Assembly: GCF_900142535.1 (NCBI RefSeq)
Contig: NZ_FRBE01000015.1
Span: 24,471 to 88,470, forward strand
DNA from: Fibrobacter sp. UWEL
GTDB lineage: Bacteria; Fibrobacterota; Fibrobacteria; Fibrobacterales; Fibrobacteraceae
DNA length: 64,000 bases
Direction of reading: 5' to 3'
Position numbers and translations under genes: made by a program. This document shows, in pieces, positions 16,019-22,700 of the stretch. A model generated the notes under the pieces. It saw only the letters and a list, made by a program, of their open reading frames with translations, was not told where the DNA came from and ran no database searches. Positions within the stretch are counted from its first letter, which is position 1. Each line of letters starts with the position of its first letter.

Positions 16019-16609
16019 TCAGAGCGGGAATTTCAAGCCGGCATAGATGAGGCCACGCTGACCCCATCCCAGAAGTTGAATGTAGAAATATCCAATTTCA
16101 AGACCGAACAATGTGTAGTGAAGCATGGGCATTGCGCCCCCAGTGGTTGCTACAATTATGCCAGCGTCAAGTTCCATGTAAGGATTGATAAAACCATATT
16201 TGTTAAAATTCAGTTTCGCCCTGGGCATCAAGGTGAAAAAAGCGATATCATTATCGGGCATTGCGAAATTAAAGATTACGCCGGTCTCGAAAAAATCGCT
16301 CACTTCATAGCCGTAGTTGATGGAAATATCCCCAATAAAGAATGCATCTTCTGGTTCTTCGTGAGAGAATGCGCTGCCGATTCCTGTGCTGAGTGCCCAG
16401 ATAAAATCGGTAAAGTTGAGAAAACCGTACTCTACGCTGATATTGTGATCGCTCCTGGGTGTACGAGATTCTTGGTGCAGGTCATTTGACTCTACGGCAA
16501 CAGAATTTGAAGAACCCTCGCTGATGGGAGACGCTTCCCAGTTGGTCTCCTGAGCGAGTACAGGCGCAAAAAGTGCCAAACTTATTAACAAAAGGACGAA
16601 TTTTCTCAT
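16019..16609 (-). CDS. Secreted outer-membrane-type protein, unknown function
   Basis: 196 aa, signal peptide ending VLAQ. The mature start reads ETNWEASPIS. The remainder has alternating beta-strand character (NISVEYGFLNFTDFIWALS, LFGLEIGYFYIQLLGWGQ) and ends in AGLKFPL, consistent with a small beta-barrel. No family was recognised. Confidence 0.6.
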   Translation of the reverse strand: MRKFVLLLISLALFAPVLAQETNWEASPISEGSSNSVAVESNDLHQESRTPRSDHNISVEYGFLNFTDFIWALSTGIGSAFSHEEPEDAFFIGDISINYGYEVSDFFETGVIFNFAMPDNDIAFFTLMPRAKLNFNKYGFINPYMELDAGIIVATTGGAMPMLHYTLFGLEIGYFYIQLLGWGQRGLIYAGLKFPL

Positions 16610-16655
16610 ATAACCCCCGTTATATTGTTTATAGATGAATGTCGAGTATTGAAAG

Positions 16656-17147
16656 TTAAAGTTCCATAAAGAAGATTACCGCATCCACATAACCCAGCTT
16701 TTTGTGGTTGAAAGCGCCCGGAAGGCGGCAAAGTTCCTTGAAGCCTAGACTTTTCCACAGGTGCATGGCGGGCTCGTTGGTGCTGATGACGAAGTTGAAC
16801 TGGATCGCCTTGAAGCCCATTTCCCTAGCCTGGCGGATACAGTCTTCGCCCATCTTGCGGCCGATGCCCTTCCCCCGGGCGGCGCTCCCGACCATGAAGG
16901 AGGCGTTTGCCACATGGCTACCTCGCCCACGATGGTTCTGGATGATCTTATAATATCCTAGAATCTTGGAACCTGCGGCGTCATCTTCCATGACGAAACT
17001 GGTGACGCCCTTTCCGAACCAATAGTCGTAGGCGTCCTGGTCGCTGGCGGTTTCTTCGAAATCGTAGGTATCGCCCCCTTGGATCACTTCGCGGAAAATG
17101 GGAAGCATCTGGGGAAAATCATCTGGAGTTGCTTTGCGGATTTGCAT
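16656..17147 (-). CDS. GNAT-family N-acetyltransferase
   Basis: 163 aa from the ATG at 17145-17147. It starts MQIRKATPDDFPQMLPIF. The acetyl-CoA pyrophosphate loop is VGSAARGKGIGRKMGEDCI (R/Q-x-x-G-x-G/A), followed by the strand AIQFNFVISTNEPAMHLWKSLGF. This resembles the phosphinothricin acetyltransferase/RimL-like group, but the acceptor cannot be inferred. Confidence 0.88.
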   Translation of the reverse strand: MQIRKATPDDFPQMLPIFREVIQGGDTYDFEETASDQDAYDYWFGKGVTSFVMEDDAAGSKILGYYKIIQNHRGRGSHVANASFMVGSAARGKGIGRKMGEDCIRQAREMGFKAIQFNFVISTNEPAMHLWKSLGFKELCRLPGAFNHKKLGYVDAVIFFMEL

Positions 17148-17246
17148 ATATATAATATAGTAAGAGGTGGGTCCGCGGGAATGTTCGTTCTGTGATAAAC
17201 GAAAAATATTGGTCAAAATCCGCATACATATATATATTAGTGCAGT

Positions 17247-17275
17247 CTAGATTCTTCGCTTCGCTCAGAATGACA
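17247..17275. repeat. Dispersed palindromic repeat
   Basis: CTAGATTCTTCGCTTCGCTC followed by AGAATGAC, the simplest copy of the family, in the gap between the GNAT gene and the flavin-binding protein gene. Confidence 0.75.
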
Positions 17276-17397
17276 CGAAAGTCGAGGAACCTTAAAAACC
17301 TCAAACCACTAAACAAGAGACTAGAGATTAAGGTATAGGGTGCAGGGTATGCGTCAGAATGAAATATTCTTAAAACAGCATGCTCTTACATCCATCT

Positions 17398-17432
17398 GCC
17401 CTAGCCCCTAGAACCTAGCCCCTAACCCCTAA
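17398..17432. repeat. CCCTA-rich degenerate tandem repeat
   Basis: Five near-copies of CCCTA/CCTAG units (GCCCTAGCCCCTAG, AACCTAGCCCCTAACCCCTA) sit directly before the start codon at 17438. A related reverse-sense string, AGGTATAGGGTGCAGGGTA, lies 60-80 bp upstream. Confidence 0.6.
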
Positions 17433-17437
17433 ATATT

Positions 17438-17836
17438 ATGGAAGAAGTCGTAAAATTTCTCAAGGAAGCTGGCGCCTATTTCTTGGCAACCGTAGATGGT
17501 GACCAGCCCAAGGTTCGTCCCTTCGGCACTGCCGAAATCTTCGAAGGCAAGCTCTACATCCAGACCGCCAAGGCCAAGAATGTGTCCAAGCAGATTGCAG
17601 CAAACCCCAAGGTCCAGATTTGCGCCATGAACAAGGCTGGCAATGAATGGCTTCGCCTGAGCGGCACCCTGGTCAATGATGACCGCCTGGAACCCAAGGT
17701 TCACATGCTGGAAAACTATCCGGAACTGAAGGCTATGTACAAGGCTGAAGATCCCAATACTCAGGTTCTTTACTTCAAGGATGCCGAGGCTGTTTTCTGC
17801 AGTTTCGCCGGTGCACCGAAAATTGTCAAGTTCTAG
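17438..17836 (+). CDS. Pyridoxamine 5'-phosphate oxidase-like flavin-binding protein
   Basis: 132 aa, one split-barrel domain. The start MEEVVKFLKEAGAYFLATVDGDQPKVRPFG and the strand TAKAKNVSKQIAANPKVQIC match the PNPOx-like family that binds FMN or F420. These small members act as oxidoreductases of unknown substrate rather than in B6 synthesis. Codon use is like the highly expressed neighbours. Confidence 0.85.
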   Translation: MEEVVKFLKEAGAYFLATVDGDQPKVRPFGTAEIFEGKLYIQTAKAKNVSKQIAANPKVQICAMNKAGNEWLRLSGTLVNDDRLEPKVHMLENYPELKAMYKAEDPNTQVLYFKDAEAVFCSFAGAPKIVKF

Positions 17837-18240
17837 GTGTTGATAGAATATCAACCGCTAATTAACAATTTTGTTGTTTTTATCCACGTTCAGAGATGAA
17901 TGTGGATATTTTTATTCACAAAAAGTGAATTCACAACAGAATTTGTAATTTCCATAGAACAAGCTAGATTGTGAATAGTTTTTTGAAAAATGTGGAGTTA
18001 CCTACTGACCCTATGGGAAAACTCGTTGAAAATCAAAAAGTTAGCACAGTGTTTCACGTGGAACATTTCTTCTGGGTTGTTGTTGATTTGTTGATAGTCA
18101 AGAAGGACAGTGAAATTTGCTCAAAAACTAATGTGTTGATAGATTGTTTAACTTGTTGTTAAAAGACGGTGATAGATAAATCTTGTAAACACTCTATTCA
18201 CATCTCCCTAAATCCGCCTGTTTATTAGTATATTTGAGAT
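17837..18240. other. Candidate replication origin: AT-rich gap with DnaA-box-like repeats and parS
   Basis: A 404-bp gene-free stretch. DnaA-box-like 9-mers: TTATCCACG (17880-17888), ATATCCACA (reverse, 17901-17909), TTATTCACA (17912-17920), CTATTCACA (reverse, 17970-17978) and CTATTCACA (18194-18202). TGTTGATAG recurs at 17838, 18089 and 18134. A parS lies at 18050-18065. The promoter of the 18241 gene must also be here. A 63-codon reading frame (17971-18162) crosses the repeats but has no ribosome binding site and is rejected. Confidence 0.45.
18050..18065. promoter_or_regulatory. parS site 5
   Basis: TGTTTCACGTGGAACA, matching the parS consensus, within the AT-rich gap. Confidence 0.88.
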
Positions 18241-18921
18241 ATGGAAAAATTATTGGATAATTCGGTTCGCGGGAATCGTGCTGTTTTCTGGATGAAGGTC
18301 ATGCTGGTGATGGCCGTGGTGTTGTTTGGAGTGCTTATGGCCATGGGCTCTGTCATGGGCGGCCTTCCCAAAAATTTGAACGAGGCCACAGCGTCTCAGG
18401 CTTCCACCGTCCTTTACCTCCTGTTGGGATTTTTCGTCGCCTGCGGACTTTTCCTGCTGTCCCTCGCCATCCAGGGTTGTTACTGGGTTGCCTGGATGTA
18501 CCGCTCCGTGACCAACCTTCGAATTCTGGGTTCCACAAAAATTTCTCCCTTGCTGGCGGTAATCCTCAGCATCATTCCCTACTTGGGTATGATTGCGCAC
18601 TTTTTCGTATTCCGCGAGATGGTGACCAAGATGGAGGCCAAGCTCAAGGAATTGAATGTGGAACATCCCCAGGTTTCCATGAGCCAGCTTAGCGCCTTCT
18701 GCCTCCTGATCATCATGAGTGTGGTGGGACCGTTGGTGAACGATGGCCAGATTACCATGGCTATTTCTGGTGTTGCAGGTGCGGTGGCCATGATTTGCTA
18801 CATCATCGCGTTGTCCGTTTATGTGAAGCAGGAAAAGTTGTTGCTCACTGCCGGCCAGGAAGAAATCTTCCGCCGGAAGGTGGATGAGGAAATCAAAAAG
18901 CGGGAAGCAGGTATTTCTTAA
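18241..18921 (+). CDS. Multi-pass membrane protein, unknown function
   Basis: 226 aa with about six hydrophobic helices (VMLVMAVVLFGVLMAMGSVM, LLLGFFVACGLFLLSLAIQG, LLAVILSIIPYLGMIAHFFV and others) and a conserved-looking cytosolic loop WVAWMYRSVTNLRILGSTK. The Trp-Met-Tyr-Arg...Asn-Leu loop followed by a Pro-containing helix vaguely recalls DUF4328 proteins, but the match is weak. The C-terminus is charged (RRKVDEEIKKREAGIS). Its 3' end overlaps the convergent neighbour by 29 bp. Confidence 0.65.
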   Translation: MEKLLDNSVRGNRAVFWMKVMLVMAVVLFGVLMAMGSVMGGLPKNLNEATASQASTVLYLLLGFFVACGLFLLSLAIQGCYWVAWMYRSVTNLRILGSTKISPLLAVILSIIPYLGMIAHFFVFREMVTKMEAKLKELNVEHPQVSMSQLSAFCLLIIMSVVGPLVNDGQITMAISGVAGAVAMICYIIALSVYVKQEKLLLTAGQEEIFRRKVDEEIKKREAGIS

Positions 18922-19486
18922 CCACGGTGGAGGTGTCCATCAGGGTGTCCAGATTTCGGCAGTTTCCCTCGAACTCTTTCGGGACGAAGGAGTTGCCCTT
19001 CTTCACGATTCTTTCCTTCACGTTGGCGCCTGGATTTTGCGGACTAGGCGCCTGGTCCCGATAGGTGGTGTAGACGGCGTTTGTGTCGGAATACTCCACC
19101 TGCATTTTCAGGTTTCCCGAGGGATAAAAAGTTTTCTGTCGGAAACAGCTGTGCTCCTCCTGGACTCCCCCGGTCTCGAAGTACGTCCGCTTGAATTGCG
19201 GCCCCTTCAGATTTCCAAGCACGGCATCGTAATCGTGAAAGCTGTCTTCCCGAAAATGACGGATGATTCGGAACTTGTCGCTGATGGCGAACTCCTCCAC
19301 CTTTGGGTTCCCGTTTTCATAAAAACTGTGATAGGAAATTTTATTGACGAAGCGGTATTGCAAGGTTCCGGAATTGAAATAGCCTTCGACGGTGTCACCT
19401 TTAACAATCTGCTGTTGGGCGGTTGCCATCATGACGGCGAGGGCTATGATCGCCCCAACTTTTTGAAGGAGGGAGAAATCAGCCAT
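18893..19486 (-). CDS. Secreted protein with YwqK/MORN-like repeats
   Basis: 197 aa from the ATG at 19484-19486. The signal peptide (LLQKVGAIIALAVMMATAQQ) is followed by four short strand repeats of the type found in YwqK/MORN proteins: YFNSGTLQYRF, FYENGNPKVEEF, YFETGGVQEEHS and FYPSGNLKMQVEY. These repeats usually form an extended beta-sheet and do not show a function. The start overlaps the stop of the acyltransferase gene by 8 bp, indicating coupling. Confidence 0.7.
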   Translation of the reverse strand: MADFSLLQKVGAIIALAVMMATAQQQIVKGDTVEGYFNSGTLQYRFVNKISYHSFYENGNPKVEEFAISDKFRIIRHFREDSFHDYDAVLGNLKGPQFKRTYFETGGVQEEHSCFRQKTFYPSGNLKMQVEYSDTNAVYTTYRDQAPSPQNPGANVKERIVKKGNSFVPKEFEGNCRNLDTLMDTSTVVKKYLLPAF

Positions 19487-20402
19487 AGATTTCTGGATTC
19501 TTGCTCTTGAAGCGACGATGGGTCCAGCCGTACCACAAGGCGGGATTTTCCTGGATGCGTTCTTCCAGCCAGTTGCGGTATGCGCCATCCACAATTGAAT
19601 GACTGTCATTCTCGCGGAGGCGAGAATCTAGCTTTTGATATGCTACAGCTTCTACCGCGTGCAAAGTTTTGCGACTCCCCCGCTCCTCGATCCAGCAGAA
19701 AAAAACGGGAGTGTTGGGACGGTGCTTCAGGAGGAAATCCGGTAGCGGGTTTATTTTTGCGGGGCATCCCAAAAAGGTTCCGTCCATAGCGCTATTGATT
19801 CTGCTGTCCTGATCTGCCAGCAGACAGAACAGCTGTTTTTGCCCGTTGCAGTCTGGAGCCGTTCCGTCCAGCAGGGCAAAAAATTCTCGCGGCGTCCGGG
19901 CGTTTATGGAATAAGGCCTCCCACGGACGCATCGGACTTTTTCGTACACGAACCGGTTTAATGCATCCGGCTTCAGTGGGATGAAACTGGCCTTCAGCGG
20001 GACGCCGAGGGCGCACAGCCAGGCGCCACTAGCTTCGTAGTTTCCGTAATGTGCCGTCAGGAAGATTCCGCCCCTGCGCATCTTTTCAATTACAGGCTTA
20101 GACTTTTCGGCGGTGTCAAAAATAAAGCCGTCCCTTTCGCAGGGATAGGCGGCGCAGTTCTCCGGCAGGTTCTTGTAGGTGTCGAAACAGAATAGCAACT
20201 CCCCCACATGGCGGGTCAAGTTTTTCAGCATCTTTTTGTAGAGTTCGCGCGGTTCCAATCCTGCGACGCCCCTTCCCCACGTTCCCTGTGAAACATGCAT
20301 CAAGTTGGCTTCCACCGTCTTCTTTTTCCAGCCCGCAAAATCAAGCACCGCGTAGGCGGCACCTGCAAATATTTTGGCGAGAATTTGACGGAACTGTATC
20401 AC
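19479..20402 (-). CDS. LpxL/HtrB-type lipid A acyltransferase
   Basis: 307 aa; the start is a GTG with no better upstream choice. The HX4[D/E] catalytic motif is TAHYGNYEASGAWL (His/Glu), and the typical C-terminal NPALWYGWTHRRFK is present. The family adds a secondary acyl chain to lipid A (or phospholipid) at the inner membrane. An odd segment, KLDSRLRENDSHS near residues 258-270, just before the final helix, is the translation of the dispersed DNA repeat, so the element has inserted in frame. The gene precedes and overlaps the YwqK-repeat protein. Confidence 0.88.
   Translation of the reverse strand: MIQFRQILAKIFAGAAYAVLDFAGWKKKTVEANLMHVSQGTWGRGVAGLEPRELYKKMLKNLTRHVGELLFCFDTYKNLPENCAAYPCERDGFIFDTAEKSKPVIEKMRRGGIFLTAHYGNYEASGAWLCALGVPLKASFIPLKPDALNRFVYEKVRCVRGRPYSINARTPREFFALLDGTAPDCNGQKQLFCLLADQDSRINSAMDGTFLGCPAKINPLPDFLLKHRPNTPVFFCWIEERGSRKTLHAVEAVAYQKLDSRLRENDSHSIVDGAYRNWLEERIQENPALWYGWTHRRFKSKNPEIYG
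19607..19633. repeat. Dispersed palindromic repeat inside a coding sequence
   Basis: TCATTCTCGCGGAGGCGAGA followed by ATCTAGC: a hairpin with the same TCATTC...ATCTAGC ends as the intergenic copies. It is read in frame within the acyltransferase gene. Confidence 0.75.
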
Positions 20403-20420
20403 GGAAAATAAAGATACAAT

Positions 20421-20960
20421 TTAGCGGTTGCCCGGATTCAACAGCTTAAATGTTTCGTAATGATCCGCGGTATAATATATAATGCAGCCGGTCTGGTAGA
20501 CCAGTCGCTTGGTGCCGCGGCTCTGGACATTGCCGTAGTCAACGTCGGCTTCGTGGTATTTGCCTTCGGGTAAGCTGCTGTGATAGTAATCGGGATCGGA
20601 GGCGTAGTTGTCGAAATTGTCCCCGCCAATCATGACTCCGATGGTTTTCCACGGATTAAAATTCCACTTGCTGAAAGTGTTCCCTGTGGAACTTTCGTAA
20701 AGTTTCTGTCCTTCGCTTTTGTCTACGTAATTTTGCGGAAGCTTGTCGAACTTGCAGAGGTATGCCGCCACGGAATCCTTGCTGGTGTAGATACCGGATT
20801 CTTCAACCACGATAGATTTTGCTTCTGTGACGGGTTTGCTAGTAGTATCCTGTTCCTGGCTGGATTCTGCACTATTGCCTGTGGTAGGGGTGCTACATCC
20901 GCACAAAAATGCGTTGACAACGAGTGTCAAAAGTACGATAGAGTGGAAGGCGGATTTCAT
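20421..20960 (-). CDS. Barnase-like ribonuclease (N1/T1 microbial RNase) as lipoprotein
   Basis: 179 aa. A signal sequence with lipobox LCGC (Cys22) is followed by a Ser/Thr/Glu linker to about residue 52 and then a complete barnase fold. Blocks align with Bacillus barnase: DSVAAYLCKFDKLPQNYVDK, MIGGDNF, EADVDYG, KRLVYQTG and YYTADHYETF. The catalytic triad is present: Glu137 (general base), Arg152 and His167 (general acid). It should cleave RNA after G. As a lipoprotein it would act outside the cytoplasm. No barstar-like inhibitor gene was found nearby. It is divergent from the ArfA-like gene, 65 bp apart. Confidence 0.85.
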   Translation of the reverse strand: MKSAFHSIVLLTLVVNAFLCGCSTPTTGNSAESSQEQDTTSKPVTEAKSIVVEESGIYTSKDSVAAYLCKFDKLPQNYVDKSEGQKLYESSTGNTFSKWNFNPWKTIGVMIGGDNFDNYASDPDYYHSSLPEGKYHEADVDYGNVQSRGTKRLVYQTGCIIYYTADHYETFKLLNPGNR

Positions 20961-21025
20961 ACGTATGAATATAGCATTTGAAATCCTCGCTGGCCCTTTC
21001 TATATTTCACATCAAGGAGATCATT

Positions 21026-21313
21026 ATGGCAAAGAAAGAAAAGCTGGCGATTTCCGCCGGCACTGCCAAGGGATCCGCGAACAGTTCCGCGCTGGAATCG
21101 ACGGCGATGCGATCCCTTCGAATCGATGGCTCCTGCAACGGGGCGACCCTCCGTACCAGAGTCATCAAGAACAAGAAACTCTACAACCGAAACTTTAAGC
21201 ACAAGAAGTCCTTCGCTGATGCGGGGGACTTTCTCTTTTTTATATCCTCTTTTTTATATCCTCTTTTTTTAGGGTGTTTTCGCTTTTTGTGTAAGTTTGT
21301 TACTATTATTTAG
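21026..21313 (+). CDS. ArfA-like alternative ribosome-rescue factor with intragenic terminator
   Basis: Strong ribosome binding site AAGGAGATCATT before the ATG at 21026. Residues 1-62 are basic and contain LRTRVIKNKKLYNRNFKHKK, which matches the core of Escherichia coli ArfA ([20 protein letters not shown]), preceded by a helix like NAIEALL (STAMRSL). From codon 61 the DNA forms a Rho-independent terminator, so most mRNA should end without a stop codon, as in arfA, where the non-stop mRNA is normally disposed of by tmRNA. The frame continues through a hydrophobic tail to a TAG at 21311. Homology is short and needs confirmation. Confidence 0.6.
   Translation: MAKKEKLAISAGTAKGSANSSALESTAMRSLRIDGSCNGATLRTRVIKNKKLYNRNFKHKKSFADAGDFLFFISSFLYPLFLGCFRFLCKFVTII
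21206..21240 (+). terminator. Rho-independent terminator inside the ArfA-like reading frame
   Basis: AAGTCCTTCGC-TGAT-GCGGGGGACTT: an 11-bp stem with two G-U pairs, followed by TCTCTTTTTT. It begins at codon 61 of the ArfA-like gene. TTTTTTATATCCTC is then repeated. Confidence 0.8.
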
Positions 21314-21391
21314 CACAAATTTTAACATCAGTTTAAAATGATTAATTTATCTTCAAACAGTACTTTTGATAGCTAGGAAAGGAGAAAAAGA

Positions 21392-22294
21392 ATGGCTACA
21401 TCTACAAAACCTAAGGCAAAACTTGTGATCGCTGTTTCTGGTGGCGGCGCCCTGGGCATCGGCCCTCTGCAGTTCATGAAGCGCCTGGAAGCAGACCTGG
21501 GCAAGAAGCTGGGTGACATCTCCGTTGCATTTGCTGGTACTTCTACTGGTTCCATTATCGCTGGCGCTCTCTGCCGCGGTCTGGATGCCGAAAAGGTTTA
21601 TGAACTCTACCGCGAAAAGCTTCCCAAGATTTTCAAGAAGAAGAAGAACTTGGGCGTGCTCTCCAGCGACTACGTGAAGTACGAAAATGCTGGCCTGAAG
21701 GAATCCCTGTACGAAATCTTCGGTAAGCAGAAGATGAACGAATTCCCCAAGCCCATCTTCATTCCCACTACCTTCATGAACGGCGAAAGCGTGGAAAAGG
21801 TCTGGGATCGTAACGACTCCTGGATGGACCAGGCATTCGCTATCATGTCCAGCTGCTCCGCTCCCACTTACTTCGACACTCTGGAAATCAAGCAGGGCTC
21901 CAAGACTTGCTATTACTGCGATGGCGGCATGTGGGCAAACGACCCCATCATGGCTCTGGAAGCAGGTATGAAGAAGTCCGGCGAAGTGGAAAACTTCAAG
22001 ATTCTCTCCTTCAATACCGGTATGCTTGTTCCCAACACCAAGCCCAAGAACTTCACCGCCGTAGGTTGGCTCTCCTACATCATGGACAACTGGGTTGCCC
22101 GTACCGGCAATGCCAACTTGTTCGAAGCCCGCGCCAACCTGGGCAAGGAAAACATCTTCCGCTGCGAACCGAAGGTGGACAAGTCCTACCCCATGGACGA
22201 CCTGAAGAAGCTGGACACCGTTTCCGATATTTGGGATGCCTATTACGAAACCGTGAAGGCAGACGTGATCAAGTTCGTCAAATCTACCCTCTAA
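21392..22294 (+). CDS. Patatin-like phospholipase
   Basis: 300 aa cytosolic protein. The oxyanion loop is SGGGALGIG (residues 13-21), the nucleophile elbow is GTSTGSIIAGAL (Ser about 51), and the catalytic Asp is in CDGGMWANDP. These three define a Ser-Asp patatin hydrolase that removes acyl chains from phospholipids. It has an AGGAAAGGAG ribosome binding site. The nearest neighbours are the ArfA-like gene and a small nucleotidyltransferase-fold protein; there is no cyclic-nucleotide synthase, so a CBASS role is not supported. Confidence 0.88.
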   Translation: MATSTKPKAKLVIAVSGGGALGIGPLQFMKRLEADLGKKLGDISVAFAGTSTGSIIAGALCRGLDAEKVYELYREKLPKIFKKKKNLGVLSSDYVKYENAGLKESLYEIFGKQKMNEFPKPIFIPTTFMNGESVEKVWDRNDSWMDQAFAIMSSCSAPTYFDTLEIKQGSKTCYYCDGGMWANDPIMALEAGMKKSGEVENFKILSFNTGMLVPNTKPKNFTAVGWLSYIMDNWVARTGNANLFEARANLGKENIFRCEPKVDKSYPMDDLKKLDTVSDIWDAYYETVKADVIKFVKSTL

Positions 22295-22321
22295 TCGGCT
22301 TTTTCCCCTGGAATCTTCGTG

Positions 22322-22350
22322 AATCCCTCGCTTTGGCGGGGGATTTTCTT
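22322..22350 (+). terminator. Rho-independent terminator after the patatin gene
   Basis: AATCCCTCGC-TTTG-GCGGGGGATT followed by TTCTTG. It also excludes the longer reading frame that would start the next gene at 22319. Confidence 0.8.
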
Positions 22351-22381
22351 GCTTTGTCTAGAATTAACTATATTTGCGCCC

Positions 22382-22696
22382 ATGGCTTTATGCATAGAAG
22401 ATAATCATCTAGAAGCGGTCCAGCGTATTCTGAACCTTCATTTTGAAGGTATGGAAGTCTGGGCTCACGGTTCCCGTGTCACAGGCGTGGATCTTACGCC
22501 TGAAACGGAACTGGAACTGGTGGCGATTTCCGAACGTCCCCTCTCCTTCGAGGTCATGACCGCGGTGGAAAAGGCATTCGTGGATAGCGGACTTCCCTTC
22601 CGCGTCGACATTATGGACTGGGCTAAGCTGCCCGAATCCCTCCAGAAGCAAATCAAGAAAGAACACGTCGTGGTCCAGGCTGCGGCGGAACAGTAG
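22382..22696 (+). CDS. Small nucleotidyltransferase-fold protein with altered catalytic motif
   Basis: 104 aa from the ATG at 22382, chosen because the terminator precedes it. The fold signature of MNT-type minimal nucleotidyltransferases is visible: VWAHGSRVTGVDLTPETELELV followed by AVEKAFVDSGLPFRVDIMDW. In active enzymes GSR...is followed by Ser-Asp-x-Asp; here those positions read Glu-Leu-Glu (TELEL), and the third acidic residue is the Asp of RVDIMDW. It may be inactive or use Glu ligands. There is no HEPN partner beside it. The next gene starts 4 bp downstream. Confidence 0.7.
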   Translation: MALCIEDNHLEAVQRILNLHFEGMEVWAHGSRVTGVDLTPETELELVAISERPLSFEVMTAVEKAFVDSGLPFRVDIMDWAKLPESLQKQIKKEHVVVQAAAEQ

Positions 22697-22700
22697 TCAT

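Noticed and set aside
17971..18162. 63-codon frame in the candidate origin
   Set aside because: No ribosome binding site, contains the parS and DnaA-like motifs, and no recognisable protein.
20281..20296. GTTCCCTGTGAAACA as a sixth parS
   Set aside because: The CACGTG centre is destroyed (three mismatches) and it lies in the acyltransferase gene.
20683..20699. TGTTCCCTGTGGAACT as a parS site
   Set aside because: Three mismatches, including the central CACGTG; inside the RNase gene.
21392..22696. Patatin plus nucleotidyltransferase-fold gene as a CBASS defence operon
   Set aside because: The NTase-fold protein is 104 aa with altered active site and no CD-NTase features, and a terminator separates the two genes.
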